A DNA stretch of 64,000 nt from Hydractinia symbiolongicarpus (taxonomy: Eukaryota; Cnidaria; Hydrozoa; Anthoathecata; Hydractiniidae): NCBI RefSeq assembly GCF_029227915.1, contig NC_079882.1:30682001-30746000 (forward strand). Direction: 5' to 3'. Positions within the stretch are counted from its first letter, which is position 1. Each line of letters starts with the position of its first letter. Shown here piece after piece: positions 1-10,498 of this stretch. The notes under the pieces were generated by a model. It was not told where the DNA came from and did no database searches. It was given only the letters and a program-made list of their open reading frames with translations. Position numbers and translations under genes: made by a program.

Positions 1-1865
1 GTCTCATCTATCACATTTATAAGTTCAAAACCCAAAATCAGTTCAATTAAGTAACACAGTCAATTGGTTCACTGGTAAAAGCCATGCAACTTGGTAATAT
101 CTGAAACCTATCGCTAAACACATGTTGGTACGAATATGTGACGCGACCGATGTACTTCAAGCGGACGGATGCCGTTAGAAACTCAATGAAATGTAGTTTT
201 TGAAACTGTCTCTATATCTTCAGCGCGAGCTAACGGCTAGGATTGGTCCCACAGTACAAAATGACTTATTTATCTAAATTTTTAAATGAAGCGCTACCAC
301 AGCGCCCAGTGTAATCGCTGAGTTCCAGCAAAAATGTCAGATTAAGAAGAATGTTATTTCTTGGAGTCTAATTGTCTCATCTATCACATTTATAAGTTCA
401 AAACCCAAAATCAGTTCAATTAAGTAACACAGTCAATTGGTTCACTGTTAAAAGCCATGCAACTTGGTAATATCTGAAACCTATCGCTAAACACATGTTG
501 GTACGAATATGTGACGCGACCGATGTACTTCAAGCGGACAGATGCCGTTAGAAACTCAATGAAATGTAGTATTTGAAACTGTCTCAATATTTTCAGCGCC
601 AGCTAACGGCTAGGTTTGGTCCCACAGTAAAAAATGACTTATTTATCTAAATTTTTAAATGAAGCGCTACCACAGCACCGAGTGTAATCGCTGAGTTCCA
701 GCAACCATGTCAGATTAAGAAGAATGATATTTCTTGGAGTCCAATTGTCTCATTTATCACATTTATAAATTAAAAGTCCAAAATCAGCTCAATTAAGTCC
801 CACAGTCAATCGTTTCACTGTTAAAAGCGATGCAAACTGGTTATATCAGAAACATATCGTTAAATGCATGTTGGTACGAATATGTGACGCAACCGTTGTA
901 ACTCAAACGGAGTGATACCGTTACAAATTCAATGAAATTTAGTTTTTGAAAACGTCTCTATATCTTAAGCGCGTGCTAACGGCTAGGATTGGTCCCACAG
1001 TAAAAAATAACTCATTTATCTAAATTTTTAAATGAAGCGCTACCACAGCGCCCAGTGTAATCGCTGAATTCCAGCAATCGTGTCAAATTGAGGAGAATGT
1101 TATTTCTTGGAGTCCAATTGTCTCAATAATCACATTTATAATGTCAAAGCCCAAAATCAGTTCAATTAAGTCCCAGAGTCAATCGTTTCACTGTTAAAAG
1201 CGATGCAACCTGGTAATATCTGAAACATATCGCTAAATACATGTTGGTACGAGTATGTGACGCAACCGTTGTAACTCAAACGGACTGATAACGTTAGAAA
1301 GTCAATGAAATATAGTTTTTGAAACTGTCTTCATTTCCTCAGCCCGCGCTAACGGCTAAGATTGGTCCCACAGTACAAAATGACTTATTTATCTAAATTT
1401 TTAAATGAAGCGCTACCACAGCGCCCAGTGTAATCGCTGAGTTCCAGCAAAAATGTCAGATTAAGAAGAATGTTATTTCTTGGAGTTCAATTGTCTCATC
1501 TATCACATTTATAAGTTCAAAACCCAAAATCAGTTCAATTAAGTAACACAGTCAATTGGTTCACTGTTAAAAGCCATGCAACTTGGTAATATCTGAAACC
1601 TATCGCTAAACACATGTTGGTACGAATATGTGACGCGACCGATGTACTTCAAGCGGACGGATGCCGTTAGAAACTCAATGAAATGTAGTTTTTGAAACTG
1701 TCTCAATATCTTCAGCGCCAGCTAACGGCTAGGTTTGGTCCCACAGTAAAAAATGACTTAATTATCTAAATTTTTTAATGGAGCGCTACCACAGCACCGA
1801 GTGTAATCGCTGAGTTCCAGCAACCTTGTCAGATTAAGAAGAATGATATTTCTTGGAGTCCAATT

Positions 1866-2120
1866 GTCTCATTTATCACATTTATAAATTAAAAGTCCAA
1901 AATCAGCTCAATTAAGTCCCACAGTCAATCGTTTTTGAAGTAGTTTTTGAAACCGTCTCTATTTCTTCAGCGCAAGCTAACGGCTAGGATTGGTCCCGCA
2001 GTAAAAAATGACTTATTTATCTAAATTTTTAAATGAAGCGCTACCACAGCGCCCAGTGTAATCCTTGAGTTCAAGCAACCATGTCAAATTAAGAAGAATG
2101 TTATTTCTTTAAGTCCAATT
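1866..2120. repeat. Deletion monomer, 255 bp
   Basis: The spacing between anchors here is 255 bp instead of 373, so 118 bp are missing. The deletion joins the cagtcaatcg block directly to tttttgaagtagttttt near 1928-1945. It removes the aagcgatgcaa, acatgttggtacg and gttgtaactcaaacgg blocks. The same junction recurs at about 4046 and 4301. Confidence 0.9.
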
Positions 2121-3984
2121 GTCTCATTTATCACATTTATCAGTTCAAAGTCCAAAATCAGTTCAATTAAGACCCACAGTCAATTAGTTCACTGTTAAAA
2201 GCCATGCAACTTGGTAATATCTGAAACATATCGCGAAATACATGTTGGTACGAACATGTGACGCAACCGTTGTAACTCAAACGGACTGATACCGTTAGAA
2301 ACTCAATGAAATATAATTTTTGAAAATGTCTCTATTTCTTCAGAGCGCGCTAACCTCTATGATTGGTCCCGCAGTAAAAAATGGCTTACTTATCTACATT
2401 TTTTAATAAAGCACTACCACAGCGCCCAGTGGAAATGCTCTGTTCCAGCAATCATTTCAAATTAAGAAGAACGTTTTTTCTTGGAGTCCAGTTTTCTTAT
2501 TGATCATATTTCTAGGGTTAAAGTCCAAAATTATTTCACTTAAGTCCCACAGTCTATGGTTTAATTGTTAAACGCGATGCAACCTAGTAGAGTCAGAAAA
2601 ATAACGCTAAATACATGTTGGTACGAATATGTAACGCAACAGTTGTAACTTAACCGGACTGATATTGTTAGAAAGTCAATGAAATGTAATTTTTGAAACT
2701 GTCTCTATATCTTCAGCGTGCGCTATCGTCTAGGATTGGTCCCACAGTATAAAATGACTTATTTATCTACATTTCCTAATAACGCGCTATCACAGAGCCC
2801 AGTGTAATCGCTGAGTTCAAGCAATCATGTCAAATTAAGAAGAATGTTATTTCTTGGAGTCCAATTGTCTCATCCATCACATTTATAAGTTCAAAACCCA
2901 AAATCAGTTCAACTAAGTAACACAGTCAATTGGTTCACTGTTAAAAGCCATGCAACTTGGTAATATCTGAAACCTATCACTAAACACATGTTGGTACGAA
3001 TATGTGACGCGACCGATGTACTTCAAGCGGACGGATGCCGTTAGAAACTCAATGAAATGTAGTATTTGAAACTGTCTCTATATCTTCAGCGCGAGCTAAC
3101 GGCTAGGATTGGTCCCACAGTACAAAATGACTTATTTATCTAAATTTTTAAATGAAGCGCTACCACAGCGCCCAGTGTAATCGCTGAGTTCCAGCAAAAA
3201 TGTCAGATTAAGAAGAATGTTATTTCTTGGAGTCCAATTGTCTCATCTATCACATTTATAAGTTCAAAACCCAAAATCAGTTCAATTAAGTAACACAGTC
3301 AATTGGTTCACTGTTAAAAGCCATGCAACTTGGTAATATCTGAAACCTATCGCTAAACACATGTTGGTACGAATATGTGACGCGACCGATGTACTTCAAG
3401 CGGACGGATGCCGTTAGAAACTCAATGAAATGTAGTTTTTGAAACTGTCTCAATATCTTCAGCGCCAGCTAACGGCTAGGTTTGGTCCCACAGTAAAAAA
3501 TGACTTATTTATCTAAATTTTTAAATGAAGCGCTACCACAGCGCCAATGTAATCGCTGAGTTCCAGCAAAAATGTCAGATTAAGAAGAATGTTATTTCTT
3601 GGAGTCTAATTGTCTCATCTATCACATTTATAAGTTCAAAACCCAAAATCAGTTCAATTAAGTAACACAGTCAATTGGTTCACTGTTAAAAGCCATGCAA
3701 CTTGGTAATATCTGAAACCTATCGCTAAACACATGTTGGTACGAATATGTGACGCCAACGATGTACTTCAAGCGGACAGATGCCGTTAGAAACTCAATGA
3801 AATGTAGTTTTTGAAACTGTCTCAATATCTTCAGCGCCAGCTAACGGCTAGGTTTGGTCCCACAGTAAAAAATGACTTATTTATCTAAATTTTTAAATGA
3901 AGCGCTACCACAGCACCGAGTGTAATCGCTGAGTTCCAGCAACCATGTCAGATTAAGAAGAATGATATTTCTTGGAGTCCAATT

Positions 3985-4494
3985 GTCTCATTTATCACAT
4001 TTATAAATTAAAAGTCCAAAATCAGCTCAATTAAGTCCCACAGTCAATCGTTTTTGAAGTAGTTTTTAAAACCGTCTCTATTTCTTCAGCGCAAGCTAAC
4101 GGCTAGGATTGGTCCCGCAGTAAAAAATGACTTATTTATCTAAATTTTTAAATGAAGCGCTACCACAGCGCCCAGTGTAATCGGTGAGTTCCAGCAACCA
4201 TGTCAGATTAAGAAGAATGTTATTTCTTGGAGTCCAATTGTCTCATTTATCACATTTAAAAGTTCAAAGTCAAAAATCAGCTCAATTAAGTCCCACAGTC
4301 AATCGTTTTTGAAGTAGTTTTTGAAGCCGTCTCTATTTCTTCAGCGCAAGCTAACGGCTAGGATTGGTCCCGCAGTAGAAAATGACTTATTTATCTAAAT
4401 TTTTAAGTGAAGCGCTACCACAGCACCCAGTGTAATCGCTGAGTTCCAGCAACCATGTCAGATTAAGAAGAATGTTATTTCTTGGAGTCCAATT
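3985..4494. repeat. Two tandem 255-bp deletion monomers
   Basis: Anchors fall at 3985, 4240 and 4495, giving two consecutive 255-bp units. Both carry the same 118-bp deletion junction as the unit at 1866-2120. A shared junction means one deletion event followed by spread through the array, not three independent deletions. Confidence 0.9.
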
Positions 4495-5240
4495 TTCTCA
4501 TTTATCACATTTATAAATTAAAAGTCGAAAATCAGCTCAATTAAGTCCCACAGTCAATCGTTTCACTGTTAAAAGCGATGCAAACTGGTTATATCAGAAA
4601 CATATCGCTAAATGCATGTTGGTACGAATATGTGACGCAACCGTTGTAACTCAAACGGAGTGATACCGTTACAAATTCAATGAAATTTAGTTTTTGAAAA
4701 CGTCTCTATATCTTAAGCGCGTGCTAACGGCTAGGATTGGTCCCACAGTAAAAAATAACTCATTTATCTAAATTTTTAAATGAAGCGCTACCACAGCGCC
4801 CAGTGTAATCGCTGAATTCCAGCAATCGTGTCAAATTGAGGAGAATGTTATTTCTTGGAGTCCAATTGTCTCAATAATCACATTTATAATGTCAAAGCCC
4901 AAAATCAGTTCAATTAAGTCCCAGAGTCAATCGTTTCACTGTTAAAAGCGATGCAACCTGGTAATATTATAAACATATCGCTAAATGCATGTTGGTACGA
5001 ATATGTGACGCAACCGTTGTAACTCAAACGGAGTGATACCGTTACAAATTCAGTGAAATTTAGTTTTTGAAAACGTCTCTATTTCTGCAGCGCAAGCTAG
5101 CGGCTAGGATTGGTCCCACAGTAAAAAGTGACTTATTTATCTACATTTTTTAATAAAGCGCTATCACAGCGCCCAGTATAATCGTTGAGTTCAAGCAGTC
5201 ATGTCAAATTAAGAAGAATGTTATTTCTTGGAGTCCAATT

Positions 5241-5773
5241 GCCTCATTTATCATGTTTATAAGTTCAAAGTCCAAAATCAGTTCAATTCAGTCCCACAGT
5301 CAATCGTTGCACTGTTAAAAGCGATGCAACTTGGTAATATTATAAACATATCGCTAAATACATGTTGCTACGAGTATGTGACGCAACCGTTGTAACTCAA
5401 ACGGACGGATAACGTTAGAAAGTCAATGAAATATGGTTTTTGAAACTGTCTTCATTTTCCCAGCCCGTGCTAACGGCTAAGATTGGTCCCACAGTACAAA
5501 ATGACTTTTTTATCTGAATTTTTAAAAGAAGCCCTACCGCAGCGCACAGTGTAATCGATGAATTCCAGCAATCATGTCAAATTAAACAGAACTTAGTTTT
5601 TGAAAATGTCTCTATTTCTGCAGCGCGAGCTAACGGCTAGGATTGGTCCGACAGTAAAAAGTGACTTATTAATCTACGTTTTTTAATAAAGCGCTGTCAC
5701 TGCACCATGTGTAATCGTTGAGTTCAAGCAATCATGTCAAGTTAATAAGAATGTTACTTCTTGGAGTCCAATT
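5241..5773. repeat. Full monomer plus 160-bp deletion monomer
   Basis: The anchor spacing is 533 bp, equal to one 373-bp monomer plus a 160-bp remnant. The remnant lacks about 213 bp: near 5583-5592 the aattaa(a) block is joined straight to cttagtttttg. This is a different deletion from the 118-bp one and is seen only once. Confidence 0.8.
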
Positions 5774-7190
5774 GTCTCATTTATCACATTTATAATTTCA
5801 AAGTCCAAAATCAGTTCAATTAAGTCCCACAGTCAATTGTTTCACTGTTAAATGCCATGCAACATGGTGATATCTGAAATATGGCGCTAAATACATGTTT
5901 GTACGAATATGTTGCGTAACCGTTGTAACTCAAACCCACTGATACTGCTAGAAAGTCAATGAAATGTAGTTTTTGAAACTGTCTCTATATCTTCAGCGCG
6001 TGCTAACGGTTAGGATTGGTCCCACAGTAAAAAATGTCTTATTTATCTAAATTTTTAAATGAAGCGGTACCACCGCGCCCAGTGTAATCGCTGAGTTCAA
6101 GCAACCATGTCAGATAAAGAAGAATGTTATTTATTGGAGTCCAATTGGCCCATTTATCACATTTATAAGTTCAAAAACCCAAATCAGTTTAATTAAGACC
6201 CACAGTCAATCGTTTCACTGTTAAAAGCGATGCAAAGTGGTAATAAAAGAAACAAATCGCTAAATACATGTTGGTACGAATATGTGACACAACCGTTGTA
6301 ACTCAAACGGAGTGATACCCTTACAAAGTCAATGAAATTTAGTTTTTGAAAATGTCTCTATTTCAGCAGTGCGAGCTAACGGCTAGGATTGGTCCCACAG
6401 TAAAAAATGACTTATTTAACCACATTTTTTTATAAAGCGCTATGACAGCGCCCAGTGTAATCGTTGAGTGCAAGCAATCATGTCAGATTAAGAAGAATGT
6501 TATTTCTTGGAGTTCAATTGTCGGATTTATCACATTTATAAGTTCAAAGTCCAAAATCAGTTCAATTAAGTCCCACAGTCAATTGTTTCACTGTTAAAAG
6601 CCATGCAACCTGGTGATATCTGAAATATATCGCTAAAAACATGTTTGTACAAATATGTGACGCAACCGTTGTACTTCAAGCGGAAGGATACTGTTAGAAA
6701 CTGAATGAAACATAGTTTTTGAAAATGTCTCTATTTCTGCAGCGCGACTAACGGCAAGGATTGGTCCCACAGTAAAAAATGACTTATTTATCTAAATTTT
6801 TAAATCAAGCGCTACCACAGCACCCAGTGTAATCGCTGATTTCCAGCAATCATGTCAAATTAAGAAGAATGCTATTTCTTGGAGTCCAGTTGCCTCATTT
6901 ATCATATTTAAAAGTTTAAAGTCCAAAATCAGTTCAATCAAGTCCAACATTCAATCGTTTCACTGTTAAAAGCGATGCAACCTGGTAATATCAGAAACAT
7001 ATCGCTAAATACATGTTGGTACGGGTATGTGACGCAACCGTTGTAACTCAAACGGACTGATAACGTTAGAAAGTCAATGAAAAATAGTTTTTGAAACTGT
7101 CTTCATTTCTTCAGCCCACGCTAACGGCTAAGATTGATCCCACAGTACAAAATGACTTATTTATCTAAATTTGTAAAAGAAGTGCTAACG

Positions 7191-7208
7191 CTTCTTCTTC
7201 TTCTTCTT
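7191..7208 (-). repeat. (CTT)6 run, 3' tail of the LINE (AAG on sense strand)
   Basis: Six CTT units lie at the left junction with the satellite. On the element's sense strand they read as a terminal AAG repeat. CR1/L2-type LINEs typically end in short tandem repeats instead of poly(A), so this fits the 3' terminus. The first C is shared with the satellite flank, so the exact end is ambiguous by 1-3 bases. Confidence 0.85.
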
Positions 7209-7351
7209 AATTTATTTAACGTCGGAGAAATAACTATGTACATATAGCTTCCTGATATAAAAAAATAAATAAATACATACTTATAAATATACAGGAAACT
7301 AATCAAATCCGACAAAAATTTGTTTATGGTTTTATGAAAAATGTATAAAAA
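7209..7351 (-). promoter_or_regulatory. LINE 3' UTR with nested hairpin
   Basis: This A+T-rich region of about 140 bp follows the ORF2 stop codon. It contains two nested inverted repeats. The outer arms are GTCGGA (7221-7226) and TCCGAC (7308-7313). The inner arms are TAGCTTCCTG (7245-7254) and CAGGAAACTA (7292-7301). The inner pair has one C/A mismatch on the plus strand, but in the sense RNA that position becomes a G-U wobble, giving ten continuous pairs. Four more A-T pairs (7255-7258 with 7287-7290) can extend the stem past one bulged base. In LINEs of this group a 3' stem-loop followed by a short repeat tail is the site recognised by the reverse transcriptase. That role here is inferred from position and structure. 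Confidence 0.6.
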
Positions 7352-10300
7352 TTAAGAAAAAATATTTAAATAGACCGAGTGACTGAAATCATACTCCTTT
7401 AGTTTCGTTTTAAATTTTTTAAGGCTGTTACAACTTTTCAATTCGGAAGGTAAAGTATTCCAAATTTTAGGCCCCAATGAGCGAAGACATTTTTCCCCAA
7501 AATTTTTTGTATTAAAGTTCAATGTTTTAAGATTATTTAAATATTGACTTCGTACTGGCCTGTTTGTTTCGCTGCGTTGAAAGATGTCTAACATAAATGG
7601 CGGATTTAAATTATTAAGAGATTTAAAAATCTCTATACATAGATTTCGTATTCGCATAATTTTCATGTAGTTACTTTTGTTCTTGGTAGAAATGTACCTT
7701 TCTTTTCTCTCTGAATATCCGCTATCTACAAATTTTAGGGCTCGCTTATGGAGTTTTTCGACCCTAGAAAGTGATTTTGAAGATGAGAAATTCCAAATAA
7801 GTGGACAGTAGTTAAAGTTTGAATACACAAAACTTTCTGCTAAGACACTCTTAGCTTTAAAAGGAAGTATGTTTTTAAATCTATACAAAGCATTTAGTTG
7901 CGCAGATGCTTTCTTGCAAACCTCATTTAAGTGCTGATCAAATCTAAGGTTATTGTCAATTTTAACTCCTAACAGTTTGACTGTGTCTTGCGAATATATG
8001 TTTTTATCTCCGATTCTTATCAGTTTACTACTTGTGTTTTCTATCCTATCTTTGCTGATTATAATGCATTGAAATTTGTCAGGGTTAGCAATCATTTTAT
8101 TTTCATGTAGCCATGCTAACGCCTGCTCAGACTCACCTTCTAAAATTTTAATGAGGTTTGGAATTGAATTGGAAAAGCTTGACAATGTATTATCATCAGC
8201 ATAGTTGTGTAGGTCACTTCTGGTTATAAAAAGAAAAATATCGTTAAGAAAAATATTAAAAATTATCGGGCCTAAGATTGATCCTTGCGGCACGCCTGAA
8301 AGAATCATTTGGAAAAGACTGTAGTGTCCGTTTATACGAGTAGATTGTTCTCTATTTGTTAGGTATGACAGGACAAATTTCAGGGCATTAATTTCAAATC
8401 CATATGCCTCAAGTTTAGCGATTAGTAAATCATGTGGCACACAATCGAATGCTTTTGATAGATCCATTAAGACTGCACCAACCACGTAATTCTTATCAAG
8501 TTTTTTTTTCCATTCTTCTAGTAAACGAATTAAGACATGCTGTGTGTTATAGTTTTTCCGATAGGCTGACAAAAATATTGAAAGTTTCGATTCTATGAAA
8601 GACATGATTTGATCCTTCATTATGTTTTCATAGAATTTTGAAAATACATTCAACACACTGACAGGTCTAAAATTTTTAATGCTATGTTTGTCTTTGCCTC
8701 CTTTGTCAAGAGGTGCTACCGTTGCACGTTTGGCTCCATCGGGAAAAATATTCAATTTTATGCTGCTGTTTATAGCATTTTTCAATGGGCCAATCAGATA
8801 TTCACTAGCTAACTTCACAAGCTTTGGGGGTATTTTGTCTCTACCTGGAGAGGAATTTATGTTTAAATTAGTAAAAAGTTTTTTGATTGTGTTGTCATCT
8901 ACCTCCTCAAAGTTAAAAAAATTTATATTTTCGTTGCAGGCTTTAATTTTGACAATACTCGGATGACTCTCGTATGTTTTAATTATCTCATTAATTAGTC
9001 TCTCTTTGTCTAAGGAATTTCGATAATCAATTGATATTGGCTTGGTTCCACTACTTTTTTCTACAATGTTAATATAGTGTTCATTAAATAATTCAGCAAG
9101 CTCACTGTCATTGGTTATCTGAGCACCATCTTTGATAATCATAATGTTATCATTGTTCAAACCACTTTTATTGGCTATAAACGGCTTAATAGTTTTCCAA
9201 AAAGTTTTATTTTCTACAATCCCAGAATCTATAACATTTTTAAAATACATTTTTATGGCTTTCTTTCTGAGTCCAACACACTTATTTCGTTGTTTTTTAT
9301 AGTTAATCTTGTTTTCTTCAGTAGGATCTTTATTGTATCGGTTTTTAAATCTTGACCTGGTATAAATGGCTTGCCTAAGTTCTTTATTCATAAAAGGTGC
9401 TTCATTTCCCCTGAGCAGTTTCTGTTTTAACGGGGCATGCTTTTCAATAATAGAACTAAACGTTTTTGTCAAGTGGTCGTAATTTGAAGCAGGGTCATTT
9501 TCATTAAAATCAAAACGTGTATTCCTAACATCAGAAAGAAACTTTCTCTTATCAAACTTTCTGTTACTTCTATAAACAATTAGTTTTGGTTTCAATCTTA
9601 CCAGATGAGATCTTAGGAAAGTTGTAATCATCAGATGATGGTCACTGAGTCCAGTCTCAGTAACCATAGTGTTTTGAAAAGACCTTTGTTTATTTGTTAA
9701 AATAACATCAATTGATGTTCCTTGTTCACTTGCAAAACATGTTTTGTCTTTGACTAAGTTTTTTAGGTCAAAAGTATCGCAAAGAGAAGTTATGTAATGA
9801 TAATTTATTATTTCATTTTTATTATGAGTATCAATGTTTATGTCCCCCATCACAATGATGTTATCACAAAATGAGAGTGTTTTGTTTAGAATTTTCTCCA
9901 AATCTTCAAAGAAACTTTGAAGATTAGAATGACGTGGTGGACGATAAAGGGTGATAATAGTCCATTTTTTGTTTCTGACGTTTAGCTCAGAACATATAAT
10001 TTCATTACTTGTAAGGTTAGCTATGTTTATTTGCTTACAAACCACTCCCTTTTTTACATACTCAATTAGCCCACCCCCATTTTTATCCCGATCTTTTCTA
10101 GATCTTAATTCATAATCATCAATAGTAAATTGACTATTTGGAAAAGTACTATCTAATTTTGTTTCAGATAATACAAAATAATCTGGAGCAAATTTCACAA
10201 AGATTTCCCTTAAGTCAATTATTTTTTTCCTTAAACTATTTATATTCAAATATCCTATCAATAGATTGAAAGGATTTTTGATTCTAATATCACAGACATT

Positions 10301-10498
10301 TTTCAGAGAATTTTGTAAATTATATGTAGAATCATGTGATTGGTCAGTCTCAAATTGATCATTTAATTCCTTATTGCATTCAGAAGAAGTAACCCCATAT
10401 GGATGTGTTACACCCTGGGAGCAGGATGCCGTAAGTTCAGTGCTTATCCTATCAGAAATCAGTATACATTCGTTTCTATAAAATCCAGACCTAAAAAA
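7352..10498 (-). CDS. LINE ORF2: APE-type endonuclease and reverse transcriptase
   Basis: ORF2 encodes the enzyme that nicks target DNA and copies the element's RNA into it (target-primed reverse transcription). With residue 1 set at the leucine TTG codon at 10261, the endonuclease motifs are LNINSL (5-10), SETKL (32-36), YRPP (106-109), GDIN (139-142) and SDHHL (206-210). The reverse transcriptase follows with SSPGRDKIP (470-478), MDLSKAFD (599-606), SGVPQGSILGP (655-665) and the catalytic YADD (687-690). The thumb and a C-terminal region ending LGPKIWNTLP (929-938) come next, and the stop is TAA at 7352-7354. I see no RNase H domain or zinc knuckle. TTG is not a credible eukaryotic start here. 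The frame stays open upstream for 79 more codons to 10498 and contains no ATG; the first ATG (residue 138) lies inside the endonuclease. The upstream end overlaps ORF1 in the -1 frame, so translation probably depends on frameshifting or non-AUG reinitiation. The total open length is about 1048 residues with no internal stop. Confidence 0.95.
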   Translation of the reverse strand, partial: FFRSGFYRNECILISDRISTELTASCSQGVTHPYGVTSSECNKELNDQFETDQSHDSTYNLQNSLKNVCDIRIKNPFNLLIGYLNINSLRKKIIDLREIFVKFAPDYFVLSETKLDSTFPNSQFTIDDYELRSRKDRDKNGGGLIEYVKKGVVCKQINIANLTSNEIICSELNVRNKKWTIITLYRPPRHSNLQSFFEDLEKILNKTLSFCDNIIVMGDINIDTHNKNEIINYHYITSLCDTFDLKNLVKDKTCFASEQGTSIDVILTNKQRSFQNTMVTETGLSDHHLMITTFLRSHLVRLKPKLIVYRSNRKFDKRKFLSDVRNTRFDFNENDPASNYDHLTKTFSSIIEKHAPLKQKLLRGNEAPFMNKELRQAIYTRSRFKNRYNKDPTEENKINYKKQRNKCVGLRKKAIKMYFKNVIDSGIVENKTFWKTIKPFIANKSGLNNDNIMIIKDGAQITNDSELAELFNEHYINIVEKSSGTKPISIDYRNSLDKERLINEIIKTYESHPSIVKIKACNENINFFNFEEVDDNTIKKLFTNLNINSSPGRDKIPPKLVKLASEYLIGPLKNAINSSIKLNIFPDGAKRATVAPLDKGGKDKHSIKNFRPVSVLNVFSKFYENIMKDQIMSFIESKLSIFLSAYRKNYNTQHVLIRLLEEWKKKLDKNYVVGAVLMDLSKAFDCVPHDLLIAKLEAYGFEINALKFVLSYLTNREQSTRINGHYSLFQMILSGVPQGSILGPIIFNIFLNDIFLFITRSDLHNYADDNTLSSFSNSIPNLIKILEGESEQALAWLHENKMIANPDKFQCIIISKDRIENTSSKLIRIGDKNIYSQDTVKLLGVKIDNNLRFDQHLNEVCKKASAQLNALYRFKNILPFKAKSVLAESFVYSNFNYCPLIWNFSSSKSLSRVEKLHKRALKFVDSGYSERKERYISTKNKSNYMKIMRIRNLCIEIFKSLNNLNPPFMLDIFQRSETNRPVRSQYLNNLKTLNFNTKNFGEKCLRSLGPKIWNTLPSELKSCNSLKKFKTKLKEYDFSHSVYLNIFS

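Larger units (their letters stand above)
1..7191. repeat. 373-bp satellite array, left segment
   Basis: This is a head-to-tail tandem array of an A+T-rich monomer. The anchor motif gtctcat (or a close variant) occurs at 1, 374, 747, 1120, 1493 and 1866, exactly 373 bp apart, and again at 2121, 2494, 2867, 3240 and 3612. Other blocks found in nearly every monomer are gattggtcccacagta, acatgttggtacgaatatg and aagcgctaccacagcgccc. Monomers at 1, 374, 1493, 2867, 3240 and 3612 form one close subtype (ctatcac, then aagtaacacag). The others are more diverged, so this end looks less recently homogenised than the right segment, apart from these local copies. Shortened monomers are listed separately. 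No gene is visible in this stretch. The function is unknown; an array of this kind would fit pericentromeric or centromeric heterochromatin, but that is inference. Confidence 0.97.

Noticed and set aside
8679-8966. 95-residue plus-strand open frame inside the LINE
   Set aside because: It is antisense to the reverse-transcriptase region of ORF2 and is explained by that gene's codon pattern.
10259-10261. TTG at 10261 as the ORF2 start codon
   Set aside because: TTG is a bacterial-style start and unlikely in an animal. The frame is open for 79 codons upstream, so the true N-terminus lies further up.
10390-10415. GTAAC/GTTAC stem as a frameshift stimulator
   Set aside because: It lies about 80 nt downstream of the heptamer, too far from the usual 5-9 nt spacing, and has only five pairs.
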